Below are positions 11,729-22,009 of a DNA stretch of 64,000 nt, piece by piece. Below the pieces are notes generated by a model, which worked only from the letters and a program-made list of their open reading frames with translations, was not told the DNA's origin and made no database searches. Source of the stretch: Symbiotaphrina buchneri. Taxonomy: Eukaryota; Ascomycota; Symbiotaphrinales; Symbiotaphrinaceae. Location: the NCBI GenBank assembly GCA_001599915.1, contig BCIG01000024.1, forward strand, positions 62,001 through 126,000, written 5' to 3'. Position 1 is the first letter of the stretch. Each line of letters begins with the position of its first letter. The position numbers and the translations under genes were made by a program.

Positions 11729-11925
11729 CGTGTGAAAAGCTCTTCGATCACCAAAGAGCAATAAAGCAACGAACAAAGACTTGTGGAGATAGGATAACGA
11801 AGCCTGGAGAAAAGTGGAGTCTCGCGGCCAGGACAAGGATCGTGATTGACATGCAGCGGACCCACTCTTTATATCTTCCCCAGGTCAAAATCAGTCAGAC
11901 GATCTGGATTCCGGAATTTGTGGAG

Positions 11926-11942
11926 TCTCGGGCCTGACTTTC
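11926..11942 (-). promoter_or_regulatory. 17-bp element shared with the GH127 promoter
   Basis: TCTCGGGCCTGACTTTC on the plus strand is identical to 20554-20570. It lies about 200 bp upstream of the minus-strand transporter start, and the same orientation and similar distance hold for the GH127 gene. It contains a CGG triplet, the half-site of many Zn2Cys6 regulators. Confidence 0.7.
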
Positions 11943-12010
11943 CCTGTATGACAAAGTATTGGGACCCTGCGACAGTGATCAGGGGCTCGACCCCGGAAAA
12001 TTGCAGCGAA

Positions 12011-12036
12011 TTCCCCACGAAATACCCGAGGACCTC
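12011..12036 (-). promoter_or_regulatory. second shared promoter block
   Basis: TTCCCCACGAAATACCCGAG and the six bases after it align with 20615-20641 at about 22 of 27 positions with one gap. The core ACGAAAT is exact. It lies on the same side of the 17-bp element in both promoters. Confidence 0.5.
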
Positions 12037-12359
12037 AGAGAATTCGGCCCGTCACGGGGCCACGTTCGTATTTTTTGATGGACGCGGCATGGAAAGGGCA
12101 GGTCGGGCCCGACTTATACATTAGCGCTGAATCGCCACCAGGGGTCTAGCCGCAGTTGGAGAAGGAAAGTCAAACCCGAGCCTCCACCATCCGAACCTTG
12201 TCGGCGCGTCAGGTGCAATTATTACTTCTTTTACTGCCGTGGCGGATCGACATTGCCCGGCATTATTGGAACCGATCTCTCAGATAACTTGCTCCTCCAC
12301 CTTTCACTTTTTCACCTTTTTCACATCATTCCGTACCCTTTCTACCATCCGCCCCGATA

Positions 12360-14752
12360 ATGGCGTCTTCAATTGAGCTTGCGCCCGAGACGATCGCTGC
12401 TGGGAAACACACAATATCGTGGTCAAACGGCCATGAACCCGTCCTCTCACTGCCGGCGCCTGTCATCCTAGAATCGTCTTCAGCAGCTGTCCCCGCAACT
12501 GTCGATGGCATGAAAACAGACCTCCACTACACCTCCGTCTCCAACACATCATCCGGCTACAAAGCCCATGCTCGGTTCTCGACGTCCGACGGCATAGCAG
12601 GCTCCATCACCGATGACTGGTCCAGCACCCAACCCTCTACTTACACACTGACCCGCCATGTCTCCGTCTCCGAAGCCCAAGCTCACAGTGGTCTCCGGGT
12701 CAATCTGCATCTGCAACCTACGCTGCCCGAAGGCGCCAGCTTCAACGACTTCGAATATTATGCCCCCAATGCTTGCTACAACCTCAACGACCTCAACGAA
12801 GACGGCGTGTGCGACTACCTCGACACCCAGACCCTGTCATACCGCGAGGACCGGCTGAACGCCCTCTCAGTAATGGCATATCATCCCAAGCGGCGGCTTG
12901 CCATCGCGCTATCCCGGCGGGACGTACCCAAATACGACAGCCTACCGCAGCGTGAAAAGGGGCAGCTGGCCTTCCTGCAAGATACCGACGTGGGCAGCTT
13001 AGGCTTCCAGCCTGCGGGGAAGGGCGCGCTGAACGACGTCCTCCTGACAGCGTGCTACCCATTCGCCGAGCGGGAAAGATGCAATGCGCTGTTGGTGGAG
13101 GAGCGCGTGCCATGGGGCGCCTTCAAGCCTGTGAAGGCGGGCGATGAGTTCGAGATCAGCTATACGGTCAGGATCTATGAGGCGCCGTCGCCGCACGAGG
13201 CTCTGTGGATGCTGCTAGGGGAGCAGTTCGAGGCGTTGAAGCCGCGGCCGGTTGCCTTGGACGAAAGTCTGGATGAGATTGCAGCGGCCCGGTTAAAGGC
13301 GCTGCCGAAGTATTTCTTGGTGGATAGTGCGGGTGGAGCGGGCTTTGTGACCAATTGCCATCCGCAGGATGGGGAGCAGCTGGGGAACGTAGTGCAGTAT
13401 GGTATGATGGCTGATCACAGTTCCCCTACCCTTAATCCGCATCAACTGACGTCGCTCTAGGTTTCACCGGCCAAAATATCATGAACGCTGGCAACCTGAT
13501 CAATGCATCCGTCCCCGGGTCGGAAGAATATGAGAAAGCGATGAAGGTTGTCGACTTCTACGTGTCCACCGCCTTGAAATCCCCCTTCGGCTTCACCTAC
13601 GGCCTCTACAACATGGACCTGCAACGACACGACTCCTGGTGGACCGGTCTGCTACTGCCGCTCGCATACGCGGAACCGGGCGACGACCTCGAACGGCACA
13701 TGGGCCCTCTATACGCGCACCGCGAAGCCGTCATCAAAGCCCTCTCAGGCTCGCATGGCGTCTACCTCCGCTGCCTGCTCGAAGAGACCGAAGCCCTGCT
13801 CGCCCTCTACCAATCCCTCTCCTCCGCCCCCGCGTCCTGGCTTGACGTTGTCAAATCCTTCGGCGCATTCCTGCTCACAGCCCAAGAATCCGACGGCTCC
13901 TGGCGGCGCGCGTATTCGCTCGACGGCAAGCCCCTAACCGAACCCGATATATGGTTCGGCCAGACGTACTACCAGCAGCGGTCTTCCACTGCGACCGTCA
14001 TCCCTCTGCTGCTCGAACTGGGCAAACTCACCGGCGACGAGCGATATCGCGCAGCAGCCATCCGTGCCGGCCGCTTCGTGCGCACGCAGCTGGTCGACAA
14101 GGTCAAGCACAACGGCGGCATCCACGACTCCATCTACGCCAAACCCCAGCTCGTCGACCACGAGAGTGTCTACTTCTTCTGCCGTGCGCTTCTGGCGCTG
14201 TACAAGACCGTCGGCGGCGAGTTCTTCCGCGAAGGAGCTATCCGTGCTGCGCAGCTTAGTGCCAGCTGGATCCTGCTGTGGGACGTTCCGCTGCCGTCGC
14301 AGTCTTTCTTAGCTCGTCACAACTTCCGTAGCACTGGCTGGGCCGGCTGTGATGCTCCTGGGGCTGGGTATGTGCATCCCATGGGCCTGATCGCCGTGCC
14401 GGACCTCGTCGACATCGCGCTCTTGTCGGGCGACGTGCTCTTCTTGGACATTGCGGAGCTGTGTCTCATGGCTTGCAACGAAAACGTCGGCACCAAGTGG
14501 GAGTATGCTATGGAAGGGCTGCAGGAGGAGGGATTGTTGCTGAGTCCGTGGTTCTTGGATGATCCGATGTTCGGTGATGATACGGGCTTCGGTGGGCGGA
14601 GGAAAGGTGAGGGGAACAAGACTTGCTTGCCGTGGATCTCAGCCGTCACCGTCTGGGCCGGTCAAGAGATGAAGAGGCGGTTTGGGACGCAAGAGTTTAA
14701 TGTCCTGCGGAACCGCATTGGTGCGAAGCCGATTTTGAACGGTGTCAAATAG
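12360..14752 (+). CDS. putative (alpha/alpha)6-barrel glycoside hydrolase, family not recognised
   Basis: A 777-aa protein with exons 12360-13401 and 13461-14752 (59-nt intron, exon sum in frame). Residues 1 to about 290 are beta-rich and could be a supersandwich domain (TYTLTRHVSVSEAQAHSGLR, EFEISYTVRIYEAP). From about 320 on there are repeated helices with W-, D- and H-rich loops (DLQRHDSWWTGLLLPLAY, SDGSWRRAYS, GGIHDSIYAK, DHESVYFFCRALLALYKTVG, STGWAGCDAPGAGYVHPMGL) typical of six-hairpin glycosidases. There is no signal peptide, so it probably acts inside the cell. Its position next to a disaccharide permease and near GH127 supports a role in oligosaccharide breakdown. The reaction and the exact family are unknown; no known catalytic signature could be assigned. 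Confidence 0.75.
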
Positions 14753-15029
14753 AGTCGCTTAGAAGCATACAATAGACTTAGACGGACCTGTTTTTGCACC
14801 TTTGAAGTTACCTTGCAGCCATTCCTCATTACTTCATATGTGATTGCACATCTGACAGAGACCAGCCCCAGTCATGTATAAGCCCCTCCATGATGTACGA
14901 CCAAGGCCAACCGTTCTCGCTCTCGGTCCTCCGAAGCATCCCTAGCAGTGCTCTTTGCTGCTTGCGATCCGTAATCCACGATCCACCTGTGTTGCCTATT
15001 AGTGAAGTGCAAGTATTCCAGATGTCATT

Positions 15030-16881
15030 TCACCCACAAGAGCACAAGGCGTGACACGCAACAAAACGAGGTGCAGCATCGTCAGTAGATAAAGCTGCAC
15101 CGAACAGAATGGCAGCAAAGGTTGAGATATGGTCCTGCAGGACTCTCAAGTCCCGAGCCGATCCTAAACCCATTCGCAGACGACTTGGATCATAAGCAGT
15201 GAGAAGGATTCTGGCGATGCAGATATGCTGCACTGCCGCCACTGATGATGGTCCGTCAGCACCAAGCCAAGCGATTCGCCGCAAAGTTATCTTACCGTGC
15301 CATGGATGCAAATACCAAACCATCGGGAACGGATTGTCTCCGTCGCGATTTGCGGGCGCGCGATAGAGCGGGCGAAACCCATTCGGTTTCTCGGTCTCCC
15401 ACCGGGCGATTTCACTATCCAGGCGTTCCCACCCCGCGCGGCTCTTACTGTCTTCGTCCGTATAGCAATACTGTATCGTCTCAGCGAGCAGCCAAATGGC
15501 TCGATGCGTACAGCTGCGCTCATCCACTTCCGTCATCACCGACCAGTATTGCTGGAGTGTTTCGTGGAAGGCGGCGAAGTGCATCCTCAATGGCTTCTGG
15601 TAGGCCAGTGCCACTTGAATATCTTGGAGCACGTACGCCCAGAAAGCAGCGGATGTCAGGCCACCCGAGACGGCACATGAGACTTTGGAGTTGACGAAGA
15701 CGGAGCCGCCTAGAAGATGCCGTTGAAGGTCCTCGGCCGGGGCCCGAGCTGCATGCTGTTGGCACGTGTGTAGAGATGAGTTGGAAGGATGGCATAGAAA
15801 GCGCACTACTCACATGACATTTGTTCGAAGAGACGGAGTATGACGGTCGATGCTAGGAGGATATCCATGTCGTTGTGGAAGTCAGGGCTATTGAGCATGG
15901 GTATCAGAAGCTCGACGCATCTTTCGTGGTAGTAGTCTGCTGTCTCGGGCGAGTAGGTACCAGACACGCGCGAGAGATGCCGTGCTGCGATGGCCAGACA
16001 TGCATAGAGCAAAATAGGGTTAGAGGTTGCGCGGCTGAGTACTTCAGTTGCAAAATGTCTCTCATAGTCGCAAACATCCAGCTGGAGTCAGGTTAGTCGG
16101 GTGTCATGAAGTGGCCCAAGGCGAGACGAACCCAAGGAGCCAAAGCATGGTGGAAATGTCGTAACAGAAGCGCTTCATCATAGTCACTCAGCTTTGAAGA
16201 TGACACAAGCAATTCGTGGGAATGGCGGTCGGGTTGAGAAAGCGTAGTCGTGGTGTCCAAGGGCGGTGATGTGTCGGCAGTGGGAAATGGAGAATAACCA
16301 TGGGAAAGGTGGTCGTGAATCGCAATGGATAGACCTGGACTAGGAATCATCGCGCCAGGGCTCGTCATTAGTACAGAAAGGTTACTATTAGGTGACACCG
16401 CTATTGGATCTTCCAATCTGCCATTGGGGGAGAAATCACGATACTCGGATGCAATGGCTTCGGTCTGGTCTTCAAAGACAACTATGGTCCGTCAGCATAT
16501 CTGGCATGGTCGAGAGGTAGTCATAAAGGCCGTAAACTCACAGTCACCAGATACATCGACCCATATCTGATCGTCCGAAAAGGTCAAGTCCGTTTCGCCG
16601 TATCTGGGACTCCCCTCCATGGGCCGGGACGGATTTTGCCCATGGCGGAAGGTGATCTTCCTCTCGACTGCTGGTGACACACATTCCCGTTTCGACCTCA
16701 CACAAGGCGAGCACTCCGGTTTCGTGCCATCACCTGACTCGTAATCAGTCGACAGATAGAACAGCGCCGGGATCAAATCGCACATTTTACATGGCGTTTC
16801 CGACAGGTTAGACTACGGTCAATCTTCAGCCCACTTTTCTCAAGAGCTTGATGCCTTGTGGTTTCCTCACCAGCCTGGCAT
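15030..16881 (-). CDS. Zn2Cys6 transcription factor, ARCA-like
   Basis: A nuclear regulator of 504 aa in seven exons: 16881-16871, 16812-16784, 16733-16542, 16481-16132, 16081-15814, 15748-15296 and 15241-15030. All junctions are GT-AG and the sum is in frame. The first two junctions rebuild the zinc cluster: MPGC, LTCRKRHVKC, then DGTKPEC, SPC and VRSKREC, giving Cys spacing C-x2-C-x6-C-x5-C-x2-C-x6-C. The rest fits the ARCA-like fungal transcription-factor domain (APWLDVCDYERHFA, EDLQRHLLGGSVFVNSKVSC, LTSAAFWAYVLQDIQVALA, ARILLTAYDP). The first coding exon is only 11 nt long. It lies between the two hydrolase genes and is the natural candidate to control them. Confidence 0.82.
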
Positions 16882-17795
16882 GGCCTGTGGCCACCTTTAG
16901 AGTCCGAGCCTCAATCAAGGATACAGGTCTAGGTTGTGAGATGTGGACAAAGCATTCTCGAGCGTGTGAGGCCGGAGGAGTGGAGCGGGAGACGCTTAGC
17001 AACCCAAGTCTTGACGTCGAAATCGTCTGAGCGTCGTAGTAGTTCACGTGACTTCAATCCATCTTCCTGCACTTTATGCACGATTCTTAGCCTTGGCAAG
17101 GCAACCCAACCCAACCGAATTCCCGTGCTCATAAGGGAGGAAAGACGTGGCACGACGCTTCCGGCGTCAGGACAGATGCCTTTCGTTGATCATCTTTCTC
17201 TCTCAGTGCCCTTCCGCCACCTCCCCTATGTGACAGTGTGTTCGGCCGCTGAAACCGCGTCACTAGAAGTCCCAAGTGGCCAGGAGGTGATCCTGAGAAG
17301 TTGGGACAGATGGAGCTATATTGGGCACAAGGCAGGCGGACGAGGAGAAGCGGTGGAAGTTCATGTCTTCGGAAAGCTGATTGTAGCGGCGCGCGAACTA
17401 CCTAGGTGGCAACATCACACAAAAACCCTCGGAGCATAGAGGCACGGTACGTCCTGGAAGGTGTACTTCGTAGATTTGTTGATTTGGTAGGTAGCTGATG
17501 GAATGTCAGAGATAAAGCTCTTTTGGCTATCTATCCTGATAGCTGTCCAGAAAGCTGACTATGGATGGCAGTAACGTTGCGGTATTCTACAGAACGTCTT
17601 GAATGTTTTCGAGTACTTGAGGCGCAGGACCACTCGAAGGGACCCAACGGGGTTCATGAATCATAGGAGATGTGCAACCTCCAAAAGTCGCATGTCCTCG
17701 AAACCCCGCCGAACCATGCACACACAGCAAGTACATCACGCTCGTCCCCACCATACACAATCCCCCGCTCTTCCCCCTGGATTCCCGCCTAAGGT
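16882..17795. other. intergenic, promoter of the Zn2Cys6 gene and 3' side of GH127
   Basis: About 0.9 kb. Open frames on the plus strand reach 167 codons (16936-17439) but have no domain and shadow-like composition. No repeat or RNA gene seen. Confidence 0.5.
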
Positions 17796-20382
17796 CTAAC
17801 ACCCCAACCTCCTCAACCCGACCCTCATCATGCCCCTGCCGGCACGATTCGCGCGCGCAAAATAGGGAACAAACATCAAGGTCTCCGTGCGCAGCTCCGT
17901 CGGCTGCTCGAGCAGCCGCACATCCAGTCCGGGCTCCGCCGCAAGCGGTGGCGAGGCCATGATATGCGCCGCGTGCTCGGCTTCAATGGCGATATATCGC
18001 GTGCCCGACGGCATATCGGCCCTGGAGATCTCGCGCAGCGGCGCGCGGGTGTCGAATTGGACGGACTGTTGGACGGGCGTTAGATTGAACGCTTAAATGG
18101 AAGGAGCAATAAGGAGGGCAGAGGAGAGGAGGGAGGTGGGAGGGCAGGAAGGGGGGAAAGGTGGGAGGGGAAAAGGCAGAGCATATGATTTACCTTGAAG
18201 TGGTCATCGACCCAAGGGTGGTCGGCATCCTCAACGCAGTAGATCAGCGGACCGCGCGCGACGGCCACAACGGGCTGGTTCGTAAATGGATGCGGCGCGA
18301 CGAGGCGGGGTTTGAGCGGGATGGCGAGGTGGAATCCGGTATTTGCGCGCACCCAGGGGCCGGGCAGGTGCAGGTAGCCATTTGATGGCGCGGAGGGCGA
18401 GGTAGGCGTGATCTGCTTGTTTTATTAGTTTGTAGGAATACTAAGGAAGGGCGGGTATGGAGGGGAGATATGAGAGGGACTAAAGGGACTGGGGACGCTT
18501 GTGAGTTGACTAACTTACCGTCCAGTCCTTCGCCCAGCCCGGAATCCGCACATTCACTTCCACGTCGACGCCCTCCGGCGCCTGGACTTCAAATTCCACA
18601 CTGCCCTCCCACGGCCACTCCGTTTTCTGGCGGACCAGCACTTCCCTCCCACCGCCCACATCAACCGTCAACGTCGCCGCCGTAAACAAATGCACATTCA
18701 CCACCACCTTTGACGCGCCCTCTCCCTCCTTATGGACGTCAAAGTCCCAGATATATCCACCTATATACCCCAGCACGCGGGCGACGTTCGGCGGGCAACA
18801 TGCACACTCGAACCAGGACTCGCGCTTGGAGGCGTCGGCGGGGCTCGAGGCCAGCTGGTTGACGTACGTGAAAGCCCGCCCGTCGGCAGACATGCCCGTC
18901 AGCACGGCGTTGTACAGCGCGAGTTCGAGGATATCCGCGTATTTGCTGTCAAGCTCGATCTAGACCGAAACCGCTTCTATCAGCACATGGTCTGCATCAT
19001 TGCTCTTCACATTCGTCGTAAAAGGAAGGACGGTAAAGAAGAGCGAGAGGGTGCGCAGGGCGGGAACAGGTCAGGGAGGGCGAAGGAAGGGACGCGCCTG
19101 TAAGTCCGTTCACTCACCTTCAACATCCGCTCCGCAAGCATCATGACTCCAATCCCCGCACACGTCTCGGCGTAGCAGCCGCCCTCGTCCGTCCCCTGCG
19201 GCAGGAAATAATCGATGCCAAAGCCCTCCCATTGCTTCATGGCGCCGATGCCACCCGTCAGGTACATTTTCTTCTCGACCATGTTGGCCCACAGCCGCTC
19301 CAGCACGGGGCGGTACTTGGCCGCGAAGTCCGCGCCGTCGTCGGCGATGGCGATGTCCGCGACTCCGGTGAGGAGGTACGTGGCGCGCACTGCGTGGCCT
19401 TCGACGGTGGCTTGCTCGACGAGCGGTTTGTGGGCTTGTTGGTACCTGATTTCGAGCTGTACATTAGCACCATAGGACAGATATGCCATGAAGACACGGA
19501 AGGAAAAAGGAAGGAAAAGACAAACCAATAACTCTTCGGCGCGGGCCAGTAACTCGGCGTCTCAAACTCCCTATCCCCTCTGCGCCTCGCCTCAACGGTA
19601 TAATAATGCTCGCCCTCCTCTCCCCGCGGGTTCCCCCGCTCCTCGACGAAGTAACGCGCCAGCGCCAGGTGCTTCGGGTCGCGCGTCACCTTGTACAGCC
19701 GTACCAGCGCGAGCTCGATCTCCGGGTGTCCGGGGTACCCGTGCAGTTGGTCCGGGCCGGGGCCGAACTTTCGCGCAATCAGGTCGACGTATTTTAGAAT
19801 CGGCTCGAGGAGGTCAGTGGTTTTGTAGTGCTGATGGTGGATGAGGGCTGCTTCGATGAGGTGGCCCGCATTGTAACTGAAAGGAGACAGGCAGCAGCAG
19901 TCAGCAACTTCTTTTCCCTTTCTCGCTCTCAGTGGAGAGTGTGTGTTAGGAAGAAAGACGGCACTGGCTACCTACAGCTCATGCAGATCCCTTAGATTAG
20001 TCCACTTCTTGTCGGGCTCGACCACCGTAAAATGCACATTCAGGTAGCCATCCTCCTGCTGAGCGCCGCGGATCATGCTCACCAGCTCCGCCACCGTCCT
20101 GTCGATTCCCTCGTCCGGGAACTCGCGCAGGAAATAGCACGCCCCCTCGATCCACTTGGCCACGTCCGAGTCCCAGAACAGGTGGTTCGGCACCGGCCAG
20201 TTGGTGCACGGTTCGCTGTAGCACGAGTGCCATTGGAGCTTGAAGCAGTCGTACCGGCCCGTGCTCTTGAGCATGTCCAGCTGGTAGGCCAGCGTGGTGG
20301 TGCGCACGATGGAACGACGGGAGCCCCAGAACGAGGAGCTGGGGAATGTGGTGTGTGGGAAGGTGCTTTGGGGGTTCGCCAT
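17796..20382 (-). CDS. beta-L-arabinofuranosidase, GH127 (DUF1680)
   Basis: A 671-aa protein with exons 20382-19976, 19876-19526, 19445-19118, 18959-18519, 18412-18194 and 18065-17796; the exon sum is in frame. GH127 enzymes release L-arabinofuranose from beta-linked arabino-oligosaccharides through a zinc-bound cysteine nucleophile. Visible hallmarks are FWGSRRSIVRTTTLAYQ near the start, DLHELYNAGHLIEAA across the first junction, YQQAHKPLVEQ, LTGGIGA, CYAETCAGIGVMMLAERM (Glu, about 347) and WFECACCPPNVARVLGYIGG (about 410-420), which supplies the Glu/Cys zinc ligands and the nucleophile. A beta-sandwich follows, ending in FVPYFARANR. There is no signal peptide, so it is probably intracellular. 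Its promoter shares the 17-bp element with the transporter at 10019. Confidence 0.9.
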
Positions 20383-20553
20383 TGCGAGGAAGGGAAGCGC
20401 GGGGGTGGTGCCTATTGACGGAAGGATGAGGATGAATAAGGGAATGAGAGCAGGCGAATATGGTCGGGATACTGTGTTTCTAACATGTTGTGATTTCAAG
20501 AAAGAACCGCCCACTCATAACATTTTCCCCATGTGAGGCCTATCGGAAAAGTA

Positions 20554-20570
20554 TCTCGGGCCTGACTTTC
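20554..20570 (-). promoter_or_regulatory. 17-bp element shared with the transporter promoter
   Basis: Exact copy of 11926-11942, located 172-188 bp upstream of the GH127 start codon and in the same orientation relative to the gene. Confidence 0.7.
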
Positions 20571-20614
20571 TGTAGCTGTCTAGCGCCGATCATCGCCAAA
20601 GCGGCGCGGGTAAT

Positions 20615-20641
20615 TTCCTAACGAAATCCCCCGAACACCTC
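20615..20641 (-). promoter_or_regulatory. second shared promoter block (GH127 copy)
   Basis: Begins TTCCTAACGAAATCCCCCGA. It is the counterpart of 12011-12036, sharing the exact core ACGAAAT and a following CCCGA and ACCTC. Confidence 0.5.
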
Positions 20642-21377
20642 GCCCCTGCCTTTCTACTGCGTCGCTAAAATCCCCTCGCTCCGGATCACGATCCGGTCAG
20701 TAATAGTAGCAGCGCAGAGACGGAGAAAGATTTAATCGGACCGCTCGCTTGAAGCGGAGGTGATGATCTCGTAATGAGAACAAACTTTATTTGCAGGGCA
20801 TGGCCGAGGAAGGGGGTGATTCGTGAAGCTTGTCCGGGTGGTGGAATGAGGGGTTCTGCAGAAAAATCAACCAGCTCGGGACACTCCTCATGTTAACGTC
20901 CATACTACGAGAAGCAGACAGTGCGAAAGATTGCTATTAGAATCACCTTCCCAGGATCCATCCCGCGGGTTCTTACCCCAGATTGTAAACGGCTGGGGCC
21001 AGTGAGCAGCACGCCCGCTTCCGTGGTTCCCAGGCAATCCCTCAATGGTTTAAAAGGTTGTTCTAGTTTAGTTAAATCATACAGTTACTTTACTGGCTTA
21101 GTTATTATTCTTTACCCTTGTCACATCCTATATAAGTGTCTATCCAGGGCGAACGTGCCAAGTTATAGAGTCCGTTAAAGAATTATGATAACAAAGACCT
21201 AATGCTTACAATACTTTAGAACTCTCAAACCGGGTATTTCCAGAAGTGGTAAATATTCCAAAAATGCAAATTTTAGATCTCTCTACTTGTTAGGTCTTGA
21301 TTTCCACACTGTTTTGTATCTTTCCGATTAGTTTGACTGTTGAATGCGACTCCCCCGAAGCATCGCGGAGGCAACCC

Positions 21378-21524
21378 CATCCGATTACGCGGAGACTACC
21401 AAGGTTCGGATAAATCTCTCATCTCTCATTCGCCCGCGGCGCCTGCTCAAAAAGTGAAAGCTGACGGCCAGAGTGCATGACCCGTAGCGTGCGTATTCCC
21501 GCGGTTCCACATCGGATTCCGCGG
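21378..21524. repeat. 15-bp direct near-repeat CATCSGATTMCGCGG
   Basis: CATCCGATTACGCGG at 21378-21392 and CATCGGATTCCGCGG at 21510-21524 agree at 13 of 15 positions, on the same strand, 490-630 bp upstream of the sugar transporter. Both carry CGG-type triplets. Confidence 0.5.
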
Positions 21525-22009
21525 TTGGAATGGGGGCGAATCTACTGTAATCTACACCTACCAAGTCTTTACAGCGCCAGCACGCGTTGCCACCAGCCGC
21601 TCGATACTCATAGAGTACTAGAGTTTGCTGCTAGCCGTCCGACCACGGAACATTGAGTGAGGCCTCGGTCTGGTCCCTCGCTTCGAAGACCACTCGTCCA
21701 CGTCGTCCCTACATCCGAGAACAGCAATGTTCCCCGGATGGACCTGATACGCTCCAGGCCCACTTCGCATGTGAGGAGACCCACATTCATCCAACGGGGA
21801 TGCCGACGATCGGGTATTTCCAGCAATGGGGCTTTAGGAAATTTCCCGATGCTGGAGAGACATAAAAGCCGAATGGTCAGCATGGGGTATCGTCTTGATC
21901 CACTTTTGGTCTTTTGCAGAACTCCACACATTGATACTCCACAGGAACAGGTTCTGCGGGGAGACGATAGCGACTCGGGCTGGGATAATTTGGTAGACAC
22001 GCAGCTAGA

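Larger units (their letters stand above)
11729..12359. promoter_or_regulatory. bidirectional promoter of transporter and hydrolase
   Basis: A 631-bp spacer between two divergent starts. It holds the 17-bp shared element at 11926-11942, a second shared block at 12011-12036, several CCGG/CCCGA stretches and, just before ATG 12360, a run of TTTTTCAC-like pyrimidine repeats (12299-12325). Confidence 0.65.
20383..22009. other. long intergenic region between GH127 and a sugar transporter
   Basis: 1.6 kb between divergent genes. It contains the shared 17-bp element and second block close to GH127, an AT-rich stretch at about 21050-21330, and a 15-bp near-repeat (21378-21392 and 21510-21524) upstream of the transporter. 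A minus-strand open frame at 21608-22243 has no family character. Confidence 0.5.

Noticed and set aside
16936-17439. 167-codon plus-strand frame
   Set aside because: No domain, no conserved pattern and overlap with short frames on the other strand. It lies in the promoter of the Zn2Cys6 gene.
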